Source of the DNA: Chloroflexota bacterium
Lineage (GTDB): Bacteria > Chloroflexota > Limnocylindria > Limnocylindrales > CSP1-4
Assembly (NCBI GenBank): GCA_021789355.1
Contig: JAJYJR010000179.1
Coordinates: 1-9,874, forward strand
Direction of reading: 5' to 3'
Length of the DNA: 9,874 nucleotides
The translations under genes were made by a program, and so were the position numbers. Positions 1 to 6,698 of this stretch are shown here, piece after piece. Below the pieces are notes generated by a model. That model was given only the letters and a program-made list of their open reading frames with translations. It was not told the DNA's origin and made no database searches. Every line of letters starts with the position of its first letter. The first letter of the stretch is position 1.

Positions 1-432
1 GACCGGATCGGCCTGGTGCCCATCCTGCGCGCGGGTCTCGGCATGCTCGACGCGATGCTCGAGTTGATGCCCACCGCCCAGGTCTGGCACCTGGGCCTCT
101 TCCGCGACGAACGGACGCTGCGGCCCGTGGAGTACTACAACAAGCTCCCCGACTCGGCCACGGTGGACCTGTGCCTGATCCTGGACCCGATGCTGGCAAC
201 CGGCGGTTCCGCGACGGCCGCCATCGAGGTGCTCAAGCGCTGGGGCGCGGTGCGCATCAAGCTGGTGAACCTGATCGCGGCGCCGGAGGGGGTTCGCGCC
301 GTCACCGAGGCGCACCCCGACGTCGAGATCCACTGCGCGGCGGTCGACCGGCAGCTCAACGAGCGCGGCTACATCCTTCCGGGCCTGGGCGACGCCGGCG
401 ACCGGCAGTTCGGGACGGGCCAGGGGGACTGA
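1..432 (+). CDS. upp: uracil phosphoribosyltransferase, C-terminal part (5' end outside window)
   Basis: Cytosolic pyrimidine salvage enzyme that makes UMP and diphosphate from uracil and PRPP. The frame is open from base 1, so the N-terminus lies upstream; about 143 residues are present, against roughly 205-210 for the whole family. Visible signatures are the [10 protein letters not shown] segment at the left edge, the EYYNKLP segment, the PRPP-binding motif [11 protein letters not shown] (bases about 180-212), and the C-terminal [15 protein letters not shown] uracil-binding region. The C-terminus ends normally at TGA 430-432. The next gene starts 127 bp later and is unrelated in function, so I see no operon link. 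Identity is secure from motifs; the upstream part cannot be judged. Confidence 0.96.
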   Translation, partial: DRIGLVPILRAGLGMLDAMLELMPTAQVWHLGLFRDERTLRPVEYYNKLPDSATVDLCLILDPMLATGGSATAAIEVLKRWGAVRIKLVNLIAAPEGVRAVTEAHPDVEIHCAAVDRQLNERGYILPGLGDAGDRQFGTGQGD

Positions 433-446
433 CACGCGGCCGCGTG
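433..446. repeat. 14-bp perfect palindrome after upp stop
   Basis: CACGCGGCCGCGTG reads the same on both strands and starts one base after the upp TGA. As RNA it can fold as a 5-bp stem (CACGC/GCGTG) around GGCC. No U-tract follows, so it is at best a weak terminator. It could equally be a protein-binding site for the regulator gene downstream, or chance in GC-rich DNA. Confidence 0.45.
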
Positions 447-559
447 ACCGCGACTCGGACGCGATGGTTGGGCGGTTCCCGCGTCCGGGGGCTTCCCCGA
501 ATGCGTTACCGGCAGTCCTGGGCACTTGCAGATCCGCCGCACTCGTCCACGATGTCCGT
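433..559. other. intergenic region between upp and the response regulator
   Basis: This 127-bp gap begins directly after the upp stop with a perfect 14-bp palindrome (CACGCGGCCGCGTG, 433-446). The rest shows no strong Shine-Dalgarno before the ATG at 560. A weak promoter-like pair, TTGCAG (526-531) and CACGAT (548-553) with a 16-bp spacer, would start transcription close to the ATG and give a nearly leaderless message. The -10 match is poor, so this is only a suggestion. Confidence 0.4.
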
Positions 560-1264
560 ATGCAGATGGACCAGGCCTCTCCAGCCCGCCCGCCACGTGT
601 GCTCGTCGTGGACGACGAGCCGCCTATCGTCGACCTGGTTCGCGGATACCTCGAGCGTGAGGGGTACGAGGTGCTCTCGGCGCCGGACGGGCCGCGAGGA
701 CTCGAGCTGGCGCGCACGGCTTCGCTCGACGTGCTCGTGCTCGACGTGATGCTGCCCGGCCTCGACGGGATCGAGGTGTGCCGGCAGCTGCGCACCTTCT
801 CCGATGCCTACGTGCTGATGCTCACCGCGCGCGGGGAGGAGATCGACCGGGTGGTCGGGCTCTCGGTGGGTGCCGACGACTACCTCGTCAAGCCGTTCAG
901 CCCGCGCGAGCTGGTCGCGCGGGTCAAGGCGCTGCTGCGTCGGCCGAGGACCCGAGCGGCGGCCGCAGTTCTTCCCGCGGCCCTCGCGCTGGACGAGGGG
1001 CGCCACGAGGTCCGCGTCGACGGTGCACCGGTGGAGCTGACGGCCACCGAGTTCGGGATCCTGGCCGCGCTCGTCCGGGACCCGGGCGTCGTCCTCGGGC
1101 GGGCGGCGCTGCTCGATCGGATCTGGGGCCTGGACTTCGTGGGCGATGACCACCTCGTCGACGTCCACGTGGCCAACCTGCGCCGCAAGCTCGGCGACGA
1201 CCCGGAGCATCCCCGGTTCGTCGAGACGATCCGCGGCGTTGGGTACCGGCTGGTGACGCGCTGA
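560..1264 (+). CDS. OmpR/PhoB-family two-component response regulator
   Basis: DNA-binding response regulator of 234 residues, the usual length for the family. The receiver domain (about residues 13-125) shows the acidic pair D18/D19, phosphoacceptor D62 in LVLDVMLPG, the switch threonine T89 in MLTA, and K111 in LVKPF. The C-terminal winged helix (about 140-234) has LTATEFGILAAL, the recognition region VDVHVANLRRKLG, and the terminal RGVGYRLV strand. I chose ATG 560 because the receiver fold starts a dozen residues later; the frame extends back to ATG 464, but those residues look non-coding. The stop shares one base with the kinase ATG (TGATG), so the pair is translationally coupled. Family members bind direct repeats of 11-bp pitch, which occur at 2367-2404 upstream of the copper genes. 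Metal-responsive CusR-like function is inferred from context. Confidence 0.95.
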   Translation: MQMDQASPARPPRVLVVDDEPPIVDLVRGYLEREGYEVLSAPDGPRGLELARTASLDVLVLDVMLPGLDGIEVCRQLRTFSDAYVLMLTARGEEIDRVVGLSVGADDYLVKPFSPRELVARVKALLRRPRTRAAAAVLPAALALDEGRHEVRVDGAPVELTATEFGILAALVRDPGVVLGRAALLDRIWGLDFVGDDHLVDVHVANLRRKLGDDPEHPRFVETIRGVGYRLVTR

Positions 1265-2358
1265 TGCGCCTGCCGGGTGGCCTGCGGGGCCGTCTCCTCG
1301 TCGCCAACCTCGTGGTCGCCGGCGCGGTCCTCGGCACCGTCGTCGTGGCGGTGAGCCTGGTCGGCCCCGGCTACTTCGCCCAGGCGATGGGGCATCCCGC
1401 CGGTGACATGATGGGCGCAGCGATGGACGCCGCGACGAAGGCGGCGTTCGATGATGCAGTCCGCAACGCGCTCCTCGCGGCCGGCCTCATCGCGGTCGTG
1501 GCGTCGATCGTCGTGAGCCTCGCGCTCTCGTCGGCGATCGCGCGGCCTGTGGCCCGGCTGGCCGCCGCCGCCGGGCGCATCGCCCGCGGCCACTACGCAG
1601 AGCGCGTCCCCGCCGCCGGAACCGACGAGATCGCGGAACTCGGCACCTCCTTCAACGCGATGGCGGGATCGCTCGAGGCGACCGAGCGGCGTCGCCTCGA
1701 GCTGGTCGGCGACGTTGCCCACGAGCTGCGCACCCCTCTCACCACCGTGGATGGCTACCTCGAGGGGCTCGAGGACGGGGTCGTGGCGGCGACCCCCGAG
1801 ACCTGGCGGCTGCTGCGCGGGGAGACGGCCCGCCTGACCCGCCTCGTCACCGACCTTCAGGAACTGTGGGGCGCCGAGGCGCGCCAGCTGCCGCTCTCGA
1901 TCGAGGCGTTCGACGCCGCGTCCCTCTCCCGCGAGGTGGTGGCCCGCTTCCGCCCGCAGGCGTCCGCGCGCGGCCTCGCGCTCGAGCTCGAGGTGCCGGA
2001 CGGCCTCCTCGTACGTGCCGATCGCGGGCGCGTGGCAGAGATCCTCGACAACTTCCTCTCGAACGCGCTGCGCTACACGGCCGAGGGGACCGCGGTCCGG
2101 GTGAGCGGCACCCGCTCGACACGCGGCGTCGTGCTGGCGGTGCGCGACCAGGGACCGGGGCTGACGGCGGAGCAGCGGGCGTCGGTCTTCGAGCGCTTCT
2201 ACCGGATCGACCCATCACGGTCCCGTGCCCTCGGCGGATCGGGCATCGGGCTCGCCATCACGCACGCTCTGGCACAGGCGATGGGCGGGCGCGTGTGGGC
2301 GGAATCGGACGGCCCGGGTCGCGGAGCCCTCTTCGCGGTCGAGCTGCCCGGCGCTTGA
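1264..2358 (+). CDS. HAMP-domain sensor histidine kinase with Met/His-rich sensor loop
   Basis: Membrane sensor kinase, 364 residues, partner of the preceding regulator. Order: TM1 about 10-33; extracytoplasmic loop about 34-66; TM2 about 67-91; HAMP about 92-145; DHp with H-box GDVAHELRTPLTT and phosphorylated H153; catalytic ATPase with N-box DNFLSNALRYT (262-272), G1 DQGPGL (295-300), F-box FERFYR (309-314) and G2 GGSGIGL (324-330). The sensor loop is only about 33 residues and carries M42, H44, M49, M50 and M54, in segments MGHPAG and DMMGAAM. That composition suits soft-metal sensing as in CusS-type kinases, although the loop is much shorter than in CusS. Start at ATG 1264 overlaps the regulator stop by one base; no clear ribosome site, consistent with coupling. 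Kinase assignment is firm; the ligand is inferred. Confidence 0.95.
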   Translation: MRLPGGLRGRLLVANLVVAGAVLGTVVVAVSLVGPGYFAQAMGHPAGDMMGAAMDAATKAAFDDAVRNALLAAGLIAVVASIVVSLALSSAIARPVARLAAAAGRIARGHYAERVPAAGTDEIAELGTSFNAMAGSLEATERRRLELVGDVAHELRTPLTTVDGYLEGLEDGVVAATPETWRLLRGETARLTRLVTDLQELWGAEARQLPLSIEAFDAASLSREVVARFRPQASARGLALELEVPDGLLVRADRGRVAEILDNFLSNALRYTAEGTAVRVSGTRSTRGVVLAVRDQGPGLTAEQRASVFERFYRIDPSRSRALGGSGIGLAITHALAQAMGGRVWAESDGPGRGALFAVELPGA

Positions 2359-2465
2359 GCGGATCTTGACCAAGGCCTGACCCGGCCTCCATGGACTCCT
2401 GACCCTGCGCGCATAGCCTCGGAGATGCCGCTCAACGCTGAGCGGCGAAGACCGGAGGCGTTTCG
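2359..2465 (+). promoter_or_regulatory. candidate regulator-controlled promoter of the copper run
   Basis: The pentamer TGACC occurs at 2367-2371, 2378-2382 and 2400-2404, so start-to-start distances are 11 and 22 bp, all on one DNA face. OmpR/PhoB-family regulators are known to bind direct repeats with 11-bp pitch. A TANNNT-type -10 (TAGCCT, 2414-2419) lies 9 bp after the last repeat, and the place for a -35 (about 2391-2397) has no good TTGACA match. This is the layout of an activator-dependent promoter. A strong Shine-Dalgarno and ATG 2466 follow. The repeats and spacing are seen; regulator binding is inferred. Confidence 0.55.
2454..2458 (+). promoter_or_regulatory. ribosome binding site for SHOCT protein 1
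   Basis: GGAGG lies 7 bases before ATG 2466, ideal spacing, and selects 2466 over the adjacent in-frame ATG at 2469. Confidence 0.85.
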
Positions 2466-2696
2466 ATGATGACGGCGTGGGGCGACATGACCCTGGGCGC
2501 CTGGCTCTGGATGGGCGTGTGGGTCGTCGCGCTGCTCGCGATGGTCTGGCTGCTCGTGCGGGGGGCCGATAAGGGACCTCGCACGGACGACGCGGACGCG
2601 ATCCTGCGCGCCCGCTACGCCCACGGAGACATCACGCAAGCGGAGTTCGAGCAGGCGCGCCGCGTCCTGCGAACGGAGAAGGAGACACGACCATGA
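2466..2696 (+). CDS. SHOCT-domain small membrane protein (copy 1)
   Basis: A 76-residue protein with one membrane helix (about 11-32, Trp-rich start GAWLWMGVWVV), a short charged linker, and a C-terminal SHOCT motif (about 44-69) in which ILRARYAHGDIT and EFEQARRVL are recognisable. SHOCT (short C-terminal domain) is a small helical module often found at the end of small membrane or secreted proteins; its role is poorly known, with oligomerisation proposed. The helix probably anchors it with the SHOCT tail cytoplasmic. It is the first gene after the candidate regulated promoter, and its stop overlaps the next ATG (ATGA, 2693-2696). A paralogue lies at 6695-6928. Family assignment is good; function is unknown. 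Confidence 0.9.
   Translation: MMTAWGDMTLGAWLWMGVWVVALLAMVWLLVRGADKGPRTDDADAILRARYAHGDITQAEFEQARRVLRTEKETRP
2679..2684 (+). promoter_or_regulatory. ribosome binding site for the Met-rich secreted protein
   Basis: AAGGAG lies 8 bases before ATG 2693, inside the end of the preceding gene. It supports an independently initiated but overlapping (ATGA) gene and fixes this start. Confidence 0.8.
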
Positions 2697-3040
2697 CACC
2701 CACACGAGGCGGGCTGCTGCTGGGCGCGGGCCTGGCGCTCGGGATCGCGGTCGGCGCGGCCGGATCGGCCCTCGCCGCGAGCCCTGCACCGGCCACCGGC
2801 ACCGTCGGAGGCACGGCCACGCCGTGGAGTCAGATGCTGGGCGGCGTGGGAGGCTGGGGCGCCGGCATGATGGGAGGCTGGGCGGCGAACGTCGCGCCCT
2901 CGGCCAACTTCGGCCCGGGAATGATGGGGTCCCTCGGTGCGTCCGGGCGCGCGGCCGTGCTCCAGGCCTGCGACGAGGCGCACGACGCGATGCACGCGTG
3001 GGCGTCGGGGGAGACCTCACCCGCCCCGTCGACCCGCTGA
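2693..3040 (+). CDS. small secreted Met/Gly-rich protein, possible copper binder
   Basis: 115 residues, no family I can name. The N-terminus is a clear signal peptide: short positive start (TPTR), hydrophobic core about 7-26, and an Ala-rich cleavage region near ALAAS (about residue 29). The mature part is Gly/Trp/Met-rich, with MM pairs at 59-60 and 77-78 in GAGMMGGW and GPGMMGS. The C-terminal helix-like stretch ACDEAHDAMHAW puts C93, H97, M100 and H101 on a spacing that could form a soft-metal site. The GPGMMG motif recurs in the blue-copper protein at 6928-7617. It lies between a SHOCT protein and a cupredoxin, which supports a role in extracytoplasmic copper binding, but this is inference. 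The start is supported by AAGGAG and the ATGA overlap. Confidence 0.82.
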   Translation: MTPTRGGLLLGAGLALGIAVGAAGSALAASPAPATGTVGGTATPWSQMLGGVGGWGAGMMGGWAANVAPSANFGPGMMGSLGASGRAAVLQACDEAHDAMHAWASGETSPAPSTR

Positions 3041-3076
3041 ACGCCGCGCCCGTCGTCGGCACCTATCCGCGCCCTG

Positions 3077-3081
3077 AAGGA
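3077..3081 (+). promoter_or_regulatory. ribosome binding site for cupredoxin 1
   Basis: AAGGA sits 6 bases before ATG 3088 and picks that start from a reading frame that stays open back to 2824 inside the preceding gene. Confidence 0.75.
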
Positions 3082-3087
3082 TCAGCC

Positions 3088-3597
3088 ATGACCACCCGTT
3101 CGGCCCGCCGCGCCCAGGAGCGGGGGCTCACCGAGCAGCAGGACGACGAGCGCCAGCGCGAGGACGCCCGGCGGCGTCGGCGAGATCTCCTGCCGCGCAT
3201 CGCGGGCTTCGCGATCGTCGCCGTCCTCGTCCTCGGCGCCGGCACCTATCTCGCAGGGTCCGTGTTCCTCGGCCAGCGCGGGCAGACGCACGTCGCCGGC
3301 GCGATCCCGGTCCGCATCAGCATGGCGGGCTTCGACCCGCAGACGCTCGACGCGAAGCCCGGGCAGACGATCACGCTCGACTGGTGGAACACCGACGCCG
3401 CGATGCACCTGCAGGGGGGCGTCCACACGCTCGTCTCGGACGCGCTCCACGTCCACTACGCGCTGCCGGCCGAGTCGCGCGAGACCATCACGCTCACCGC
3501 GCCGTCCACGCCCGGCGACTACGACTTCTGGTGCGACTCGTGCTGCGGCGGCAAGGGCTCGCCCGACATGCACGGCACCCTGCACGTGGCGGTCTGA
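3088..3597 (+). CDS. membrane-anchored cupredoxin with Cys-rich CuA-like loop
   Basis: 169 residues. A highly charged cytoplasmic N-terminus (about 1-35, rich in Arg, Glu, Gln) leads to one membrane helix (about 37-60), then a cupredoxin-like beta domain (about 73-169) outside. Fold clues are ISMAGFDPQTLDAKPGQTI, the WWNTDAAMH segment, and the final GDYDFWCDSC...HGTLHV hairpin. Possible ligands are H107, H113, H121 and H123 upstream, and C149, C152, C153, M161 and H162 in the last loop. C149-x3-C153 recalls the CuA purple-copper Cys pair, but the usual His between the second Cys and Met is missing (G157), and a His follows the Met instead. It may therefore be a copper chaperone or carrier rather than a standard electron-transfer centre. 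The next gene is a CcdA-type protein, which could keep these cysteines reduced. Confidence 0.87.
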   Translation: MTTRSARRAQERGLTEQQDDERQREDARRRRRDLLPRIAGFAIVAVLVLGAGTYLAGSVFLGQRGQTHVAGAIPVRISMAGFDPQTLDAKPGQTITLDWWNTDAAMHLQGGVHTLVSDALHVHYALPAESRETITLTAPSTPGDYDFWCDSCCGGKGSPDMHGTLHVAV

Positions 3598-3600
3598 GCG

Positions 3601-4521
3601 GTGGCCCACTGCCACGACCCGCAGGCGAGCGGGCCAGAGCGCCATCCTCGCTCCGATACCGACGCGGTTGCCAGCCCGGCGCCCTGGGTGCCCCTCGTCA
3701 CGGGGGCGGGCCTGCCGCGCCCGGCGCTCGTCCTCTTCGCGGGACTCCTCGTGGCGGGCATCGTCTCGCTCGCGACCGTGGCGCTTGTCCCGTTCGAGAC
3801 GGCGAGGTTCGGTGGACTGACGGCGCCGCTGGTCATTGCCTCGGGGGTCGCCGACGGGTTCAACCCCTGTGCCTTCGCGCTGCTCGTCCTGTTCGCCACC
3901 TACACGCTGACGCTCGTCAACGCGGTCACCGCCGACGGGACGCCGACCGCTTCGGCCCGCCGAACACTGCTCGGCGCGGGCTCCCTCTACGTCGGGGCGG
4001 TCGTGGTCACCTACTTCCTGATCGGCCTCGGGCTCTTCGGCTTCCTCGCCTGGCTCGGCCAGGACCACCTCGTCGCCCGCGTCGCCGCGGTCCTCGCGCT
4101 CGTGATGGCGGTCTGGATGCTGAAGGACGTGTTCCTGCCGGGTTGGGGCCCCACGATGGCCGCGCCGTCGGGCACCCACGGTTGGATGAACCGCGCGATG
4201 GCGCGGGGCGGCCTTGCGGGCATGCTCATCGCGGGCGTGCTGGTCGGCATCTGCACCGTGCCCTGCTCGGGCGCCATCTACCTCGACGTGATCGCGGTGC
4301 TGCATGCCTCGGGCGGCGGTCCGGTAGGTCTGGCACTCCTCGTGCTTTACAACATCGCCTTCATCCTGCCGCTGCTCGGCTTCCTGCTCGCGGTATCCAA
4401 CCGCCGCGTGCTGGGCACGCTCGGACGCTGGAACCGGCAGAACGGGGCCGTCGTGAAGACGGTCCTCGCGCTCGGGGTGGTGGCGATGAGTTTCGGGCTG
4501 CTGGTCTCGCTCGGGACATGA
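3601..4521 (+). CDS. CcdA/DsbD-type membrane thiol-disulfide transporter
   Basis: A polytopic membrane protein of 306 residues with about six to seven hydrophobic segments (roughly 41-63, 77-108, 122-150, 157-176, 203-230, 241-265, 285-304). Two conserved-position cysteines stand at the ends of family-type motifs: C90 in DGFNPCAF and C222 in CTVPCSG (plus C218). In CcdA/DsbD relatives such a membrane pair carries reducing equivalents across the membrane to extracytoplasmic thiol proteins. The N-terminus HCHD has extra Cys and His that may touch metal. The proposed start is GTG 3601, three bases after the cupredoxin stop, with no Shine-Dalgarno, so a start further in is possible. The likely client is the Cys-rich cupredoxin just upstream (inference). 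Its TGA lies within an ATGA at 4518-4521. Confidence 0.88.
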   Translation: MAHCHDPQASGPERHPRSDTDAVASPAPWVPLVTGAGLPRPALVLFAGLLVAGIVSLATVALVPFETARFGGLTAPLVIASGVADGFNPCAFALLVLFATYTLTLVNAVTADGTPTASARRTLLGAGSLYVGAVVVTYFLIGLGLFGFLAWLGQDHLVARVAAVLALVMAVWMLKDVFLPGWGPTMAAPSGTHGWMNRAMARGGLAGMLIAGVLVGICTVPCSGAIYLDVIAVLHASGGGPVGLALLVLYNIAFILPLLGFLLAVSNRRVLGTLGRWNRQNGAVVKTVLALGVVAMSFGLLVSLGT

Positions 4522-4604
4522 ACGGACGACCGCCCCGGGCGCTGGACCAGCGTGGGAGCATACTCCCTGGGGGTACCGCTCCACACCGCGCACGTGGCGG
4601 GAAC
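4522..4604 (+). promoter_or_regulatory. gap before copB with possible internal promoter
   Basis: The 83 bp between the CcdA-like stop and the preferred copB start hold GCTGGACCAGC (4541-4551, arms of 5 around A), an overlapping GGGAG-CATA-CTCCC inverted repeat (4554-4567), and the CsoR-like site 4560-4576. CATACT (4559-4564) matches TATAAT at four of six positions and would be covered by a repressor there. No convincing -35 is visible. Confidence 0.45.
4560..4576. promoter_or_regulatory. candidate CsoR-type copper operator
   Basis: ATACTCCCTGGGGGTAC is a near-palindrome: 7-bp arms TACTCCC and GGGGGTA around a central T, with one non-Watson-Crick pair. Known CsoR-family operators have the form TAC plus a C-run facing a G-run plus GTA, in front of copper efflux genes. 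The site ends 28 bp before the preferred ATG of a copper ATPase. Sequence form and position are both suggestive; no csoR gene lies in the window. Confidence 0.55.
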
Positions 4605-6698
4605 ATGGACCACGAGCACGTGAACCACGCGCAGATGCACCGGGAGCCGGCGGCGGCCCACGCGGACCCTGCGGCCGCGGTCGGCCACGTGGCGCACGGG
4701 CTCCATGAGCGCCACGCGGGCCACTCCGTGGCGATGTTCCGCGACAGGTTCTGGCTGAGCCTGCTGCTCACGGTCCCGGTGGTCATCTGGAGCCGCGACC
4801 CCCAGGCCTGGCTCGGCTACGCCGCGCCGACCTTCCCGGGCTCCGCGCTGATCCCGCCCGTGCTCGGCACGGTCGTCTTCCTCTACGGGGGCCTGGTCTT
4901 CCTGCGCGGGGCGCGCGGCGAGCTGGCCGGCCGGCAGCCGGCCATGATGACCCTCATCTCGCTGGCCATCGTGGTGGCCTTCCTGGCCAGCTGGGCGGGA
5001 ACCCTCGGGCTCTTCGACATCGAGATCTGGTGGGAGCTCGCGTCGCTCATCGTCATCATGCTGTTGGGGCACTGGCTCGAGATGCGCTCGATTGCCCAGG
5101 CGCGGGGTGCGCTCGCCGCGCTCGCGGAGCTGCTGCCCGACACCGCGGAGCGGGTGACCGAGGGTGGGCAGACCGAGACCGTCCCGCTCGACGCGCTCGC
5201 GCTGGGCGACCTCGTGCTCGTGCGGCCCGGGGCCCGCGTGCCGGCCGACGGGATCGTCGCCGAGGGCTCGGCCGACGTCGACGAGTCGATGATCACCGGT
5301 GAGTCCCAGGGCGTGCCCAAGGAGCCCGGGGCGAAGGTCGTGGCCGGCACGGTTGCCGCGGGCGGCAGCCTCCGCGTCCGGGTCACCGCGGTGGGCGAGG
5401 CGACGGCGCTGTCGGGCATCATGGGCCTGGTCGCCGCGGCCCAGGCGTCCGCGTCGCGCGCGCAGGCGCTGGCGGATCGCGCGGCCGCCATCCTCTTCTA
5501 CGTCGCCCTGGGCTCGGGGCTCGTCACCTTCGCCTTCTGGTGGTGGGAGGGTGACCGGGCCGGCGCGCTCCTGCGCCTCGCGACCGTGCTCGTCATCGCC
5601 TGCCCGCACGCCCTGGGGCTCGCAATCCCGCTCGTGATCGCCATCAGCACCTCGCTCGGCGCCCGCAACGGGCTCCTGGTGAAGGACCGCCTCGCGCTCG
5701 AGCAGGCGCGCAACCTGGATCTCGTGATCTTCGACAAGACCGGCACGCTCACGAAGGGCAGGCCGGTGCTGGCCGCGGTCGCCGGAGCCGACGAAACGGA
5801 GGTCCTCCGACTGGCCGCCGCGGTCGAGTCCGATTCGGAGCACCCGCTCGCGCGGGCCATCGTGGAGGGTGCGCGGTCCCGCGGGATCCAGCCGATGAGG
5901 GCGAGCGGCTTCGAGGCACTGCCCGGGCGCGGTGCCCGGGCAGTGGTCGGGGGCCGCGCGGTGGCCGTGGGCGGTCCGCGTCTCCTGGGTGAGCTCGGGC
6001 TCGCGCCGATGCAGGAGAGTGATCCCTGGGCGCGCGAAGGCCGGACGGTCCTGCACGTCGTGGCCGATGGCGCGGTCGTCGGGGCCCTCGCGCTCGAGGA
6101 CGAGGTCCGGCCCGAATCGGCCGAAGCGATCCGCCGCCTCCATGCCCTGGGCCTCAAGGTGGCCATGATCACGGGCGACGCACAGGCGGTGGCGGATTCG
6201 GTCGCCCGGCGGCTCGGCGTCGACGAGGTGGCGGCGCAGGTGCTGCCCGCGGACAAGGCCGCCGCGGTGCGCCGCTTCCAGGCCGGCGGTCGCACGGTCG
6301 CGATGGTCGGCGACGGGGTCAACGACGCGCCCGCCCTGGCCAGTGCCGACGTGGGGATCGCCATCGGCGCGGGCACCGACGTGGCGATCGAATCGGCCGG
6401 CATCGTGCTCGTGCGCAGCGACCCCCGCGACGTGGTGGGCGCCATCGAACTGTCGCGCGCGACCTATCGCAAGATGGTCCAGAACCTCGCCTGGGCGACC
6501 GGGTACAACCTCCTCGCCATCCCGATCGCGGCCGGGATCCTGGCGCCCTGGGGCATCGAGCTGCCGATGGCCGTGGGGGCCATCGCGATGAGCGTCTCGA
6601 CCCTCATCGTGGCCGCCAACGCTCAGCTGCTGCGCCGGCTCCGCCTGGCGCCGCCGTCCTTCCCATCGAACCTGCAACCCACGGAGGTGCTCCCATGA
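4605..6698 (+). CDS. copB: copper-exporting P1B-type ATPase, CopB (CPH) class
   Basis: 697-residue membrane pump that uses ATP to expel copper (or silver) from the cytoplasm. The N-terminus has ten His in the first 40 residues (H3, H5, H8, H12, H19, H28, H31, H34, H37, H40) and no CxxC heavy-metal domain, typical of CopB. Further marks: TGES actuator (231-234), CPH in the metal-transport helix (333-335) with [10 protein letters not shown], phosphorylated D377 in DKTGT, HP pair 413-414, MITGD (521-525), GDGVND (569-574), YNLLAIP (634-640) and MSVST...NAQLLRR (662-678). CPH rather than CPC separates it from CopA pumps. I prefer ATG 4605; ATG 4518 overlaps the upstream stop (ATGA) and would add 29 residues lacking family features, with the operator inside the coding region. 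Its stop overlaps the next ATG. Confidence 0.95.
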   Translation: MDHEHVNHAQMHREPAAAHADPAAAVGHVAHGLHERHAGHSVAMFRDRFWLSLLLTVPVVIWSRDPQAWLGYAAPTFPGSALIPPVLGTVVFLYGGLVFLRGARGELAGRQPAMMTLISLAIVVAFLASWAGTLGLFDIEIWWELASLIVIMLLGHWLEMRSIAQARGALAALAELLPDTAERVTEGGQTETVPLDALALGDLVLVRPGARVPADGIVAEGSADVDESMITGESQGVPKEPGAKVVAGTVAAGGSLRVRVTAVGEATALSGIMGLVAAAQASASRAQALADRAAAILFYVALGSGLVTFAFWWWEGDRAGALLRLATVLVIACPHALGLAIPLVIAISTSLGARNGLLVKDRLALEQARNLDLVIFDKTGTLTKGRPVLAAVAGADETEVLRLAAAVESDSEHPLARAIVEGARSRGIQPMRASGFEALPGRGARAVVGGRAVAVGGPRLLGELGLAPMQESDPWAREGRTVLHVVADGAVVGALALEDEVRPESAEAIRRLHALGLKVAMITGDAQAVADSVARRLGVDEVAAQVLPADKAAAVRRFQAGGRTVAMVGDGVNDAPALASADVGIAIGAGTDVAIESAGIVLVRSDPRDVVGAIELSRATYRKMVQNLAWATGYNLLAIPIAAGILAPWGIELPMAVGAIAMSVSTLIVAANAQLLRRLRLAPPSFPSNLQPTEVLP
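6683..6687 (+). promoter_or_regulatory. ribosome binding site for SHOCT protein 2
   Basis: GGAGG lies 7 bases before ATG 6695, in the last codons of copB, and fixes the start at the ATGA overlap. Confidence 0.85.

Noticed and set aside
433..446. 14-bp palindrome as an intrinsic terminator of upp
   Set aside because: It lacks a T-tract and forms only a short stem, so it is kept as a plain repeat.
464..559. Longer start (ATG 464) for the response regulator
   Set aside because: The added 32 residues are Pro/Arg/Ala-mixed with no family match, and the receiver fold begins normally just after 560.
4541..4567. GCTGGACCAGC and GGGAG-CATA-CTCCC as a terminator before copB
   Set aside because: Stems are only 5 bp with no U-tract, and the second overlaps the better CsoR-like site, so an operator reading is preferred.
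3384..4604. N-terminal extension of the CopB frame back to 3384
   Set aside because: It reads out of frame through the cupredoxin and CcdA-like genes and gives Arg/His-rich low-complexity protein, a usual shadow in GC-rich DNA.
3082..6677. Long minus-strand open frames opposite the cupredoxin, CcdA and CopB genes
   Set aside because: Their translations are rich in Arg, Glu, His and Gly without domains, while the plus strand has clear motifs. They are antisense shadows.
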